Assembly (NCBI GenBank): GCA_025464275.1
Contig: JAODGR010000044.1
Span: 1 to 19,765, forward strand
From: Methanosarcinales archaeon
GTDB taxonomy: Archaea > Halobacteriota > Syntropharchaeia > Alkanophagales > Methanospirareceae
DNA: 19,765 bases
Direction of reading: 5' to 3'
Positions within the stretch are counted from its first letter, which is position 1. The number at the start of each line of letters is the position of its first letter. Shown here in pieces: positions 6,155 to 14,234 of the stretch. The notes below the pieces were generated by a model. That model did no database searches. It was not told the origin of the DNA and saw nothing but the letters and a program-made list of their open reading frames with translations. The translations under genes and the position numbers were made by a program.

Positions 6155-7708
6155 ATGAGAGCAATAATCGTTACATCACTGTTAATCATCCTGCTCATAG
6201 CCCTCTACATACCGGTTCTGAATGTAAATGTAAAAGCCGATATCATACCCATTGAAGCGGTTGATGACTCCTATATAGGTAAAGAAGTCACGGTCTCAGG
6301 TGTAATCACCTCTATCAAGAGCAGCTTCGAAAACGACGCTATCCAGCCGTACGAGCCAGGTGAAACGGGCATTCTATCACTCAGTGATGAAGACCGGAGT
6401 CATCACATACAGGTATGCGTGAGTCCCAGACTGTGGAGCGGTAAATTTTACGAAGGACAGCGTATCACCGTTACCGGGCTGTACGCAGGTGACATACTCT
6501 ATGCCGACCGCATACACGCGTATATGGAACAGGGGTATAGAGAAGAGCCGATAAAAGAACTGCCAGAGCTGCATTGTATGGCAAACGTGCGAATAATAGG
6601 GGTTGTAAAGCGAATAGAAGAGACGAGCCGCGAGACCGAGCTCACTCTACAGAATGAGACCGCAAGCTGCATCGTCAGGTATCCGGGCGAGCTGGATGAA
6701 GAGATAAAACTGAATGACGAGGTGGTGGTGGAGGGCAAAATCAATAGATACTGGAATGAGGTATATGCATTCTCAATAGAGAAGAGGGAGAAGGGACTCA
6801 GACCTCCGCATCTCCCATCACCCGCTCCATCTCCTTCACCCGCTCCATCCTCACCACCTCCCTCTCCTTCACCCGCTCCTCCTCACTCAACTCCTCCATC
6901 AGGAGCAGAGGAGGAAGAGAAGAAGTCAGTCCTTCCGCCACTCCTTATACTCCTCATCGCGGCTGCGGCAACGGTGTGCCTCGTCATCATCTACAAACTC
7001 AGGTTAAAGAAGGAAATAGGGATAACCCTGGTCATCCACGAAGCCGCTGGATATCCACTCCAGAAGAAGGCTAATATCCTCGTTGGTGGTGTGCTCAATA
7101 TGCTCAGTATTCTCATCATCCCCTCATTCTTTATCTCCGGGTATCTCTTCCGTGTGATTTCGGATACAATCGAGGGCAGTGATGATATACCCCCGTGGAG
7201 CGATTGGGGCTACTTATTCAAGAAGGGTCTGGCTGTATTCCTCATAACCCTATTCTATTCGCTCATTCCAGTGGTACTCATCGGGCTCGTACTCCTCTTC
7301 ACCGGGAATAGCAGTACCGGTGTCATCGCCACTATGAATATGCCGACGGCGAGTACATTCACTCCCTCATTCGGTGTAATAACCGGCATCTTGGTGTCAA
7401 TACTCGTACTCTTCTTCTCAGGACTCTTCTGCATCATCGGCGTACTCCGGTATGCAGATACAGGGGCTATACGAGCTGCCTTCGCGGTGGGTGCGATATT
7501 CGAAGAGCTCAGGTATAAGATTCGAGATTATATCCTCGTATACCTCTCCATATTTGTGCTATGGATAGTGCTCGGGCTTATTGCACTCGCTCTCGTAGCT
7601 GGTATCCCTCTCTTTGGTCCCCTGATAGCTGCAATTGGTCTGCCATTCCTGGGATTCTATATTGGTGTTGCAGGAGCGAGAGCCATGGGACTGGTATATA
7701 TTGGCTAA
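6155..7708 (+). CDS. Membrane protein: tandem OB-like domains, Pro-rich linker, DUF4013-like domain
   Basis: The 517-residue protein has a modular build. Residues 5-28 are a hydrophobic signal anchor. An OB-like domain at about 34-115 contains KEVTVSGVIT and EGQRITVTGLYAG; a second at about 142-208 contains VRIIGVVKRIEE and LNDEVVVEG. Residues 216-250 are almost entirely Pro, Ser and Ala. A TM helix spans 259-281, and a membrane domain with four or more further helices fills 295-510; its IPPWSDWGYLFKKGL is typical of DUF4013 (archaeal and bacterial membrane proteins of unknown role). The OB part is probably outside the cell. The next gene, a secretion ATPase, starts 20 bases downstream, so this protein likely works with the pilus machinery. 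A paralog of the OB half lies at 13091-14053. The function is not known. Confidence 0.7.
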   Translation: MRAIIVTSLLIILLIALYIPVLNVNVKADIIPIEAVDDSYIGKEVTVSGVITSIKSSFENDAIQPYEPGETGILSLSDEDRSHHIQVCVSPRLWSGKFYEGQRITVTGLYAGDILYADRIHAYMEQGYREEPIKELPELHCMANVRIIGVVKRIEETSRETELTLQNETASCIVRYPGELDEEIKLNDEVVVEGKINRYWNEVYAFSIEKREKGLRPPHLPSPAPSPSPAPSSPPPSPSPAPPHSTPPSGAEEEEKKSVLPPLLILLIAAAATVCLVIIYKLRLKKEIGITLVIHEAAGYPLQKKANILVGGVLNMLSILIIPSFFISGYLFRVISDTIEGSDDIPPWSDWGYLFKKGLAVFLITLFYSLIPVVLIGLVLLFTGNSSTGVIATMNMPTASTFTPSFGVITGILVSILVLFFSGLFCIIGVLRYADTGAIRAAFAVGAIFEELRYKIRDYILVYLSIFVLWIVLGLIALALVAGIPLFGPLIAAIGLPFLGFYIGVAGARAMGLVYIG

Positions 7709-7728
7709 ATTAAGGATGAAAGGATGAG

Positions 7729-9516
7729 ATGAAGTCAGAGGCAGAGGATAAGCGTAAAAGCCGGACAGTCGCAGAACTGAAGAGGCTAAAGCTACAGGAG
7801 AGGTTACAAGAGCGACTCGTAATGAGGAAGAAGGCTATAACCGAGCGTGCGAGACGTAAAGGAGATGATAAATCCATAAAACGTGCAGAAGCTGCAGAAG
7901 CAGAGGCTATCGCTGCTTTAGAACGTATACGCGCGGACATACTAAGGATAGAGAAGGAGCTGGAGGCTGAAAAAGCCATCATGGAATCCGCTGATGCTGA
8001 TACAGAACCATCTGCTCCTGCCGGTGGTGAATCCGAGTCGAAGCAGGAGACCGGGTGGGAGGAGTTGGAGCGGGGAGAATATCTGGATAAGTACACGGTG
8101 GTCGAACCCTATGCCCATGTCATCATCACTGCTACTTCACCTCCACTGTACAGGGTGATAGAGGTAAAGCTAACGAGAGGCGAGGCTGAACTGCTGAAAG
8201 AGCTGAAATCTCGACTTTATGAAACACTGGATGTGAGTTTCACGAGTGCCGACGATGCAGAGAAGATACTGAATGCGAAGGTGAGAGAGCTGATAGAAGA
8301 GTTAGCTGTGGGGGATGTACTGAGCAATGAGAGCCTGGGCAGGGTCATGTACTATCTCAAGCGAGATTCTCTGGGCTTTGGCAAGCTGGAGCCACTTATG
8401 CATGACAGGATGGTGGAGGATATATCAGCTGATGGACCCGGGATTCCTTTATTCGTATACCACAGGGTCTATGGCTCGATAGAGACGAACATAGTATTTG
8501 ATAAGGAGGAGCTGGATGCACTCATCTATAAACTGGCTCAGCGCTCCGGGCGGCACATCTCACTCGCCAGACCTCTGCTCGATGCCGCGTTACCCAATCA
8601 GGACAGGTTGCAGCTGAGCATAGGCTCGGAAGTGACAGCAAGAGGGTCGACCTTCACGATAAGGAAATTCAAGAGCGTGCCAATAACACCGATAGACCTG
8701 GTGAATTACGGGACTTTCTCACTGGAGATGATGGCTTATCTCTGGATGGCAGTGGATAATGGCTCGAATATACTCATAGCAGGTGGAACCGCTTCGGGAA
8801 AGACCACTGTCCTCAATGCGATTGCCATGTTCATCCCACCGGAGAGCAAGATCGTCTCCATCGAGGATACGCGGGAGATAAATCTCCTCCACAAGAACTG
8901 GATACCATCGGTAACCAGGGAGGTGGAGGAGGGAGCACATGGAATCGAGATGTTCGACCTCCTCCGCTCTGCACTGAGGCAGAGACCTGAATATCTGCTG
9001 GTAGGAGAAGTGAGGGGGAGGGAGGCGCATACGCTATTCCAGGCAATGGCTACCGGGCACATCACCATGTCCACCTTCCACGCAGATTCCGCAGATACAG
9101 TGGTGAAGCGGCTGACGAAGCAGCCCATCAATGTGCCTCTGATGCTGCTCGACAGCTTGGATATAATACCGATCCAGAAGATGACGAAGGTGGGGGATAA
9201 ACTGGCGAGACGATGTACGAAGATAGTAGAAATAACGGGTGTTGATTTCGAGAACGAGACGTTAAAGACGAACGACCTGTTCATCTGGCATCCAGACGAG
9301 TTTGAATTCACCGGTGAATCTGAGGTGTTCATGAAGATTATGGACAAGCTGAACATGAGTGAGATGGAGCTGGGGGAGGAGTTTGCACGTCGCAGACGCG
9401 TTCTCGAGGGATTGCAGAGGAGGGGCATGAACGATTTCCAGTCACTGAATAACATCCTCCATGATTACAGGATAGACCCTGAGGGTACGGAGAAGAAGAT
9501 ATGGGTGGAGAGGTGA
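7729..9516 (+). CDS. Type II/IV secretion-pilus ATPase (TadA/FlaI/GspE family)
   Basis: This 595-residue protein is the hexameric motor ATPase of a type IV filament system. The motifs are in order: Walker A GGTASGKTT (352-360, Lys358), an Asp box SIEDTRE (377-383), Walker B EYLLVGEVRG with catalytic Glu427, and a His box GHITMSTFHAD (443-453). The N-terminal 95 residues form a long, highly charged coiled coil (LKRLKLQERLQERL and following) not needed by the core fold. A linker and the usual ATPase N-domain follow. The ATG at 7729 is 20 bases after the OB/DUF4013 gene, and the next two genes encode the membrane platform, so the four genes form an operon. It most resembles archaeal Tad/Epd-type ATPases; a strict FlaI role is unlikely because no archaellum genes are near. 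Confidence 0.92.
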   Translation: MKSEAEDKRKSRTVAELKRLKLQERLQERLVMRKKAITERARRKGDDKSIKRAEAAEAEAIAALERIRADILRIEKELEAEKAIMESADADTEPSAPAGGESESKQETGWEELERGEYLDKYTVVEPYAHVIITATSPPLYRVIEVKLTRGEAELLKELKSRLYETLDVSFTSADDAEKILNAKVRELIEELAVGDVLSNESLGRVMYYLKRDSLGFGKLEPLMHDRMVEDISADGPGIPLFVYHRVYGSIETNIVFDKEELDALIYKLAQRSGRHISLARPLLDAALPNQDRLQLSIGSEVTARGSTFTIRKFKSVPITPIDLVNYGTFSLEMMAYLWMAVDNGSNILIAGGTASGKTTVLNAIAMFIPPESKIVSIEDTREINLLHKNWIPSVTREVEEGAHGIEMFDLLRSALRQRPEYLLVGEVRGREAHTLFQAMATGHITMSTFHADSADTVVKRLTKQPINVPLMLLDSLDIIPIQKMTKVGDKLARRCTKIVEITGVDFENETLKTNDLFIWHPDEFEFTGESEVFMKIMDKLNMSEMELGEEFARRRRVLEGLQRRGMNDFQSLNNILHDYRIDPEGTEKKIWVER

Positions 9517-9524
9517 AGCCGAAG

Positions 9525-10433
9525 ATGGAGGAACAGAAGAAGTCGGAATCAGGGGAATCGGGTATAGACCGGGTAGCATTCAGGTTATTCGGCAACTTCT
9601 TCATGCGCAGACGTGCCAGATACGCAGCCCTGAGGGAAGCGCTACTGAAAGCCAGGCTATACCTGCCAGTGGAGAAATGGCTCTCGAGAGCACTCCTGTA
9701 TTCCATCTTCGCAGCCGCCGGTGCGGTAGCCGCATATGTGGCATTTAAGTCTATCCTGGCAATGATATTGGGAGAGAGCTTATCCCTCTCCCTGCTGGAT
9801 ATCCTCTCCATGCTCGGCATCATAACGATCTCATTCATCGGTACTTATTTCGGGTATTGCTATTACCCCAGGGTAATCGCCTGGGAGCGGCGTGGCAGAA
9901 TCGACCAGACACTGCCCTATGCCATCAGTTACATCTCTGCAATGGCTTCCATAGGCGTGATACCATACATGATATTCAAGAAGCTATCGGAGGCTGAGGA
10001 GACTTACGGCGAGGTGAGCAGGGAGGTAAGACACATGATAAGAGATGTGGACCTTCTGGGACTGGATTTCATGACCGCACTGAAGAAGCTCATCGCACTC
10101 ACTCCCTCCACGAACATGCGCGCCTTCCTCCAGGGAGCCATAACAACAGCCCTCTCCGGCGGTGAGATGGGCGATTACTTCATCAATTCGGCGCGTGAAT
10201 ACATGGATGAGAGGAGAGCGAAGTATGAGTCTTTTATAGAAACACTGGCGCTGTTCGCGGAGTTTTATGTGATCGGGATAGTAGTGGCACCATTGCTGCT
10301 CGTGGTGGTACTCACCATCATGTGCTTCCTCGGTAACGCCTCCCTGGATGCTCTCGCTGCAATCGTCTATCTTGCCATACCTCTTGGTAGCTTCGGTTTC
10401 ATTATCCTCATTGAGCTGGTGAAGAGTGAATGA
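9525..10433 (+). CDS. TadB/TadC-type pilus platform protein (T2SSF domain), first of two
   Basis: The protein is an inner-membrane platform subunit that partners the upstream ATPase. A hydrophobic pair of helices near residues 55-115 is followed by a cytoplasmic four-helix T2SSF domain (LPYAISYISAMASIGVIPY, then the DLLGLDFMTALKKL helix). Two C-terminal membrane helices follow (IGIVVAPLLLVVVLTIM and the last segment). I chose ATG 9525 because GAGGTGA at 9510-9516, a perfect anti-16S match, lies 8 bases upstream; that site spans the stop codon of the ATPase gene. The same frame is open from ATG 9501 and from GTG 9513 (a GTGA junction), so overlapping starts are possible. The product is about 302 residues, roughly half of a two-domain archaeal PilC/FlaJ protein. 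Confidence 0.88.
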   Translation: MEEQKKSESGESGIDRVAFRLFGNFFMRRRARYAALREALLKARLYLPVEKWLSRALLYSIFAAAGAVAAYVAFKSILAMILGESLSLSLLDILSMLGIITISFIGTYFGYCYYPRVIAWERRGRIDQTLPYAISYISAMASIGVIPYMIFKKLSEAEETYGEVSREVRHMIRDVDLLGLDFMTALKKLIALTPSTNMRAFLQGAITTALSGGEMGDYFINSAREYMDERRAKYESFIETLALFAEFYVIGIVVAPLLLVVVLTIMCFLGNASLDALAAIVYLAIPLGSFGFIILIELVKSE

Positions 10434-11497
10434 AGACAGAGGTGGGGGACAGGGATAAGGTGTTAGAAGAGAGTGGGGAGAGGAAGAGGAGGGGGAAGAG
10501 GAAGAAGCATGACGGGGAGGACGAGCCTGAGCCTGAGCCTGATAGATTGTGGGAAGCGCTGAGGAGGCGAAAGAGGCAGGCAATGGTGGCTCTCCTCTTC
10601 AAGAACCCCATGAAGTTTGTGCATGCGAATCCTCTCCGCCTGGGTTACATCTCTGCTGCTATTGGCGCCTCTCTCATAATGCTCATATACCACTACAGCA
10701 TGATGCACGATGGCTGGTCTGGTTTTGTAGCACCGTTCGATGCATACATCCTGGCTGGTATCGCTGCCATCACTCCCACCGCTCTCTACTTTTATGTCGA
10801 GGATAGACGGACGAGGAAGGCGGATGATGAGTTCCCCGGTCTGCTTCGAGACCTTGCACAGGCGAAGAGAGCGGGCTTGACACTGGTTGACGCGGTTTTA
10901 CTCACCTCCGAGGGTAATTACGGGGTACTCACCACCGGCCTGCGGACTGTTGCATATCAGCTCACCTGGGGTGTACCCTTCGAGGATGCTTTGCGGATGT
11001 TTGCAAAGCGGTACCCCACGGAGATGATCAAGCGTTCGGTGGAGATAATCATAGAAGGGTATCGGGTGGGTGGCGATGTGGGAGAGATATTAAAGATTGC
11101 GGCAGATGATGTGAACGAGCAACGGTCGCTGGAGCGGAAGCGAGCAGCAGATATGGGTCCCTATGTGGCTATCTGCTACATCACCTTTGGTGTCTTCCTC
11201 CTCATCCTCCTGGTACTCTACAAGACCCTCATACCGATGATGACCGAAGCTGCGAAGCAGATCACGGGCGCAGGTATGGGTAGAGCGACCATCGTAAATG
11301 TTGATACTGAACGGATGAAGATGATTCTCTTCCACTGTGGGATAATTCAGGGTATCTGCTCCGGTCTGGTAGCCGGGAAGCTGGGGGAGGGGAAGATCAT
11401 AGCGGGCTTAAAGCACGCGTTATTAATGGCTTCTGGCTCCTTTGCACTCTTCGCAGTCCTGAAGCTCATGCCCAACTTCCTCCAGATACGAATCTGA
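10430..11497 (+). CDS. TadB/TadC-type pilus platform protein (T2SSF domain), second of two
   Basis: The 355-residue protein is the second platform subunit. Its first 50 residues are a charged, low-complexity tail (KRRGKRKKHDGEDEPEPEPD) that must be cytoplasmic. Two membrane helices lie at about 70-88 and 102-122. The T2SSF domain at 130-265 includes DEFPGLLRDLAQAKRAGLTL, GVPFEDALRMFAKRYP and GGDVGEILKIAADDV, and more membrane helices follow to the C-terminus. The ATG overlaps the stop codon of the preceding gene in an ATGA junction, which indicates translational coupling. A pair of single-domain platform proteins after one ATPase is the Tad/Epd arrangement rather than the single long FlaJ of archaella. 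No pilin or prepilin peptidase follows. Confidence 0.88.
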   Translation: MKTEVGDRDKVLEESGERKRRGKRKKHDGEDEPEPEPDRLWEALRRRKRQAMVALLFKNPMKFVHANPLRLGYISAAIGASLIMLIYHYSMMHDGWSGFVAPFDAYILAGIAAITPTALYFYVEDRRTRKADDEFPGLLRDLAQAKRAGLTLVDAVLLTSEGNYGVLTTGLRTVAYQLTWGVPFEDALRMFAKRYPTEMIKRSVEIIIEGYRVGGDVGEILKIAADDVNEQRSLERKRAADMGPYVAICYITFGVFLLILLVLYKTLIPMMTEAAKQITGAGMGRATIVNVDTERMKMILFHCGIIQGICSGLVAGKLGEGKIIAGLKHALLMASGSFALFAVLKLMPNFLQIRI

Positions 11498-11513
11498 ATA
11501 CCCCCAATATGCC

Positions 11514-11523
11514 TATTATTTAA
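11514..11523 (+). promoter_or_regulatory. TATA-like element before trkH
   Basis: TTATTTAATA lies in the 105-base gap between the second platform gene and trkH. It suggests that trkH has its own promoter, with a leader of about 55-80 bases depending on the start codon used. Nothing else is evident in the gap. Confidence 0.35.
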
Positions 11524-11602
11524 TACTCCTCCTTCATACTACTTTACTCATAGCCGTAACTCGTAACCACTCCAGCTCAGCTATAACACGCTACATGGCT
11601 AC

Positions 11603-13117
11603 ATGGCAGCATGGCAGGTGGCTGTGATGCAAATGCAATCGAGAAATATAAGAATGGTGATCCGGGACCTTGGGAGCATCCTCATTATACTGGGAATACT
11701 GATGCTCTCCCTGCTCATCGTGGCATACATCTCCCATGAGGGTGTAAAGGATGTGATAGAGCCCATTGCAATCACCGGTTCAGGAGTGCTGCTCACAGGA
11801 TTGGTATTCCGGTATCTCTTCAGAACTGCGAGAGAACCTGAGTACAAGCATGCAATGGTATGTGCAGCACTGGTATGGCTGGTCGTCCCGGCTTTTAGTG
11901 CTATCCCCTTCATATGGATAGAAGGTATGAGCCCCCTGGACTCTTACTTCGAGGCAATGTCCGGGTGGACAGGAACCGGTCTGACGATGATTCCACATCC
12001 CTCACAGCTCACTCATACAATCCAGTTCTGGCGCAGTCTGATGCAGTGGGTGGGAGGTGTAGGTGTGATCGTACTGATGCTCTCCATCCTCACACGCCCG
12101 GGCACGGGAGCATACGCGCTATACAAAGCAGAAGCGCGTGAGGAGCGGATAAAGCCGAGTATCATATCCACAGTGAGAATGACATGGTGGATCTACCTCT
12201 TCTTAACCTCCCTCGGGATATTCCTCTTCTTCATCGGCGGTATGAAGCCATGGGAAGCGATAAATCATGCAATGACTGCAATAGGTACGGGAGGATTTAC
12301 CATCACGGATGACAGTATCGCCACATATCACAGCCTTGTCATCGAATTGGCGATTATTCCCATGATGATCCTCGGTGCTATACCGTTTCTGGTACATTAC
12401 AGGGTGATGAAGGGCGATGTGAAGTTGTATCTCAGGGATACACAGTGTGTAGCCTTTATCGTCACCTTCGTCATCCTCTTCATACCCCTATCAGCCGCTA
12501 ATTATCTCATGCAGGGCGGTAACCCCGACCATAACCTGTTAACCGTCACCCGCTATTCTTCTTTCCAGCTCGTCTCTGCAATGACCTGTACAGGTTTTCA
12601 GACAGCGCCTGTGCATCACTGGCCTCTACCCGCACTGCTAACCCTGTGTGTGGGCATGATAATAGGAGGAGGTATGGGTTCCACCGCGGGGGGTGTGAAA
12701 TTGCTGAGGACTGTGATAGCATACAAATGGATAAAATGGTCTCTGAAGCGCAATTTCTTACCCCCAAAGGCGATAATCTCCGTCAGGCTCGGGGATAGGT
12801 TACTGGAGAGGGAGGAGATGGCGAAGATATTCTCAGAAGCGAGTCTGATCATCATCCTCTGGCTTATCTCTCTCTTTGTGGGTACCTGTATCCTCTCCGC
12901 GGTGGTGGGTGCCCAGAGTCAGTATCAGCTGGGTGAGATATTCTTCGAGGTGGCATCAGCACAGGGTAACGTGGGACTTTCTACCGGGCTGACGAACCCG
13001 GGTTTGCATTATCTGGGTAAGATAGTATTGATATTAAACATGTGGATGGGTCGGCTGGAGATAATACCTTCCCTGATGCTGTTCAGGGTTTTAGTAAAGG
13101 GTTTTGAGCCTATTTAG
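11603..13117 (+). CDS. trkH: TrkH/KtrB-family potassium transporter, membrane subunit
   Basis: The 504-residue protein has the four membrane-pore-membrane repeats of TrkH/KtrB. Each pore loop carries a filter glycine: WTGTGLT (122-128), AIGTGGFT (226-233), TCTGFQT (328-334) and AQGNVGLS (453-460). GGGMGSTAGGVK (355-366) is the conserved helix-breaking segment after the third pore. The protein moves K+, or K+ and Na+, across the membrane, normally under control of a TrkA/KtrA nucleotide-binding ring; no such partner is in the window. ATG 11627 may be the true start, since AGGTG lies 6 bases before it and the residues before it look non-native to the family. Its last 27 bases overlap the convergent OB-protein gene. 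A functional link to the pilus genes is not evident. Confidence 0.92.
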   Translation: MAAWQVAVMQMQSRNIRMVIRDLGSILIILGILMLSLLIVAYISHEGVKDVIEPIAITGSGVLLTGLVFRYLFRTAREPEYKHAMVCAALVWLVVPAFSAIPFIWIEGMSPLDSYFEAMSGWTGTGLTMIPHPSQLTHTIQFWRSLMQWVGGVGVIVLMLSILTRPGTGAYALYKAEAREERIKPSIISTVRMTWWIYLFLTSLGIFLFFIGGMKPWEAINHAMTAIGTGGFTITDDSIATYHSLVIELAIIPMMILGAIPFLVHYRVMKGDVKLYLRDTQCVAFIVTFVILFIPLSAANYLMQGGNPDHNLLTVTRYSSFQLVSAMTCTGFQTAPVHHWPLPALLTLCVGMIIGGGMGSTAGGVKLLRTVIAYKWIKWSLKRNFLPPKAIISVRLGDRLLEREEMAKIFSEASLIIILWLISLFVGTCILSAVVGAQSQYQLGEIFFEVASAQGNVGLSTGLTNPGLHYLGKIVLILNMWMGRLEIIPSLMLFRVLVKGFEPI

Positions 13118-14053
13118 GTTTGTAGCCAGTGAGTCGGGATGTGTGACCAGTTCCCTGAGCTGGGATATCAATTGAAGCAGTTTGCTGACAGTACCACTCT
13201 GCTGGGGGATGGATACAGGTGGTAGGGATGGAAGACCGGATGTGGGTGTGGGTACAGCTACAGGTACAGGTAGAGGCGATGGCGATGCTGAAGGTGATGG
13301 CACGGGTGTAGGGGATGTATGTGCTGATACATTCACCTCACTCTCGGGCTCCTCACCATGGATGGCAAATGCATATATCATGTTCCTCATAAATTCACCC
13401 TCCACCACCACCTCATCACCCGGGCTCAGCCCCTCTGCTTCTTTTTCTGTATCATGTGAACGGGATACTACCTCTATCTGTGATGATGGTGAGGACTCAT
13501 CTTCGATCGTGAGCGCAATTCCATCAGGCTCAATCTCTACTCGCTTAACAGTCCCGCGTATTCGCACTCCCGCCTGGAAATATCTTTCCGGCGAGTTCAA
13601 GAGCTCTTTTATCTCTCTATCCTGGTAGAACTCCGAGAAAGCGAGAGTGCGTATCTGGTCGGCAAAGATGGTCCCTTTTAAACCTTCAAGACCGCCATTA
13701 CCCGCGTATAACCCGGTGACGACGATTCTCTGCCCCTCCCTCCACCCTCCATCACAGACCCATAGCGTGGGGTCAACATATACCAGCACCCTGCCCGAGC
13801 TGTCATCGAGTGTAAGAATCATGGCATCGCCTGGCTCTGGCTCTTTATGTGGATGACTGGATGAGTTGGTGAAGAGAACAGCGGTAATAACGCCGGATAC
13901 CGTGAGTTCAGTCCCTCTATCGTGCTTTTCTATGTGTGAGATGGGGATGATACCACCTGCATTCACCGGCATGAGGAGGAGGGGCATGAGAGAGAGGATG
14001 AAGAAGACAAGAATGGATGATGCACCGAGGGTTTCAATTTTTTTGCCTGTCAT
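13091..14053 (-). CDS. Secreted tandem OB-like protein, paralog of the 6155-7708 product
   Basis: The 320-residue protein starts with a signal peptide or anchor (about residues 12-33, ending near MPVNAGG). Two OB-like domains follow at about 35-130 and 158-232. They align with the protein at 6155-7708: TELTVSGVIT versus KEVTVSGVIT, EGQRIVVTGLYAG versus EGQRITVTGLYAG, VRIRGTVKRVE versus VRIIGVVKRIE, and GDEVVVEG versus NDEVVVEG. Residues 244-283 are Pro/Ser/Thr/Val-rich like a surface stalk, and the end is a predicted amphipathic helix without the TM and DUF4013 parts of the paralog. It is probably exported or tethered only by its N-terminus. The stop overlaps the end of trkH by 27 bases. Short GGTATGGT repeats sit just before the start codon (plus-strand 14055-14078). 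Function unknown. Confidence 0.72.
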   Translation of the reverse strand: MTGKKIETLGASSILVFFILSLMPLLLMPVNAGGIIPISHIEKHDRGTELTVSGVITAVLFTNSSSHPHKEPEPGDAMILTLDDSSGRVLVYVDPTLWVCDGGWREGQRIVVTGLYAGNGGLEGLKGTIFADQIRTLAFSEFYQDREIKELLNSPERYFQAGVRIRGTVKRVEIEPDGIALTIEDESSPSSQIEVVSRSHDTEKEAEGLSPGDEVVVEGEFMRNMIYAFAIHGEEPESEVNVSAHTSPTPVPSPSASPSPLPVPVAVPTPTSGLPSLPPVSIPQQSGTVSKLLQLISQLRELVTHPDSLATNLNRLKTLY

Positions 14054-14132
14054 CTGGTATGGTATGGTCTGGTATGGTGTGTTTGATATTAGGTAGAGAT
14101 ACAGAGGGGAGAGGGATATAAAGATAACTCGC

Positions 14133-14152
14133 AGCTATAAGATTTTAGCTGG
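14133..14152. promoter_or_regulatory. Small inverted repeat in the OB-protein/trmY divergent region
   Basis: CAGCTA and TAGCTG form a 6-base inverted repeat with an 8-base spacer, midway in the 181-base gap between the divergent OB-protein and trmY genes. Two TATA-like runs for trmY (GATATAAAG near 14115 and AATATTCTA near 14182) flank it, and ATTATGGGA is repeated twice at 14163-14180. Any regulatory role is a guess. Confidence 0.25.
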
Positions 14153-14234
14153 GTACTGGAATTATTATGGGAAATTATGGGAATATTCTATCATGAGAAT
14201 GAGAGAAACGACCGACCAGAGTAAAAGATGAGAG

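Noticed and set aside
8736..9455. 239-codon open frame on the minus strand
   Set aside because: It is fully antisense to the ATPase motifs (Walker A to His box), is Ser-rich in the manner of a complementary frame, and has no ribosome-binding site or recognisable domain.
9984..10583. 199-codon open frame on the minus strand
   Set aside because: It is antisense to both platform genes, whose domains and junctions are convincing; its composition (Ser/Pro/His/Gln runs) is that of a shadow frame.
14036..14044. T-run on the plus strand that could look like a terminator
   Set aside because: It is the complement of Lys codons near the start of the secreted OB gene and follows no plus-strand gene.
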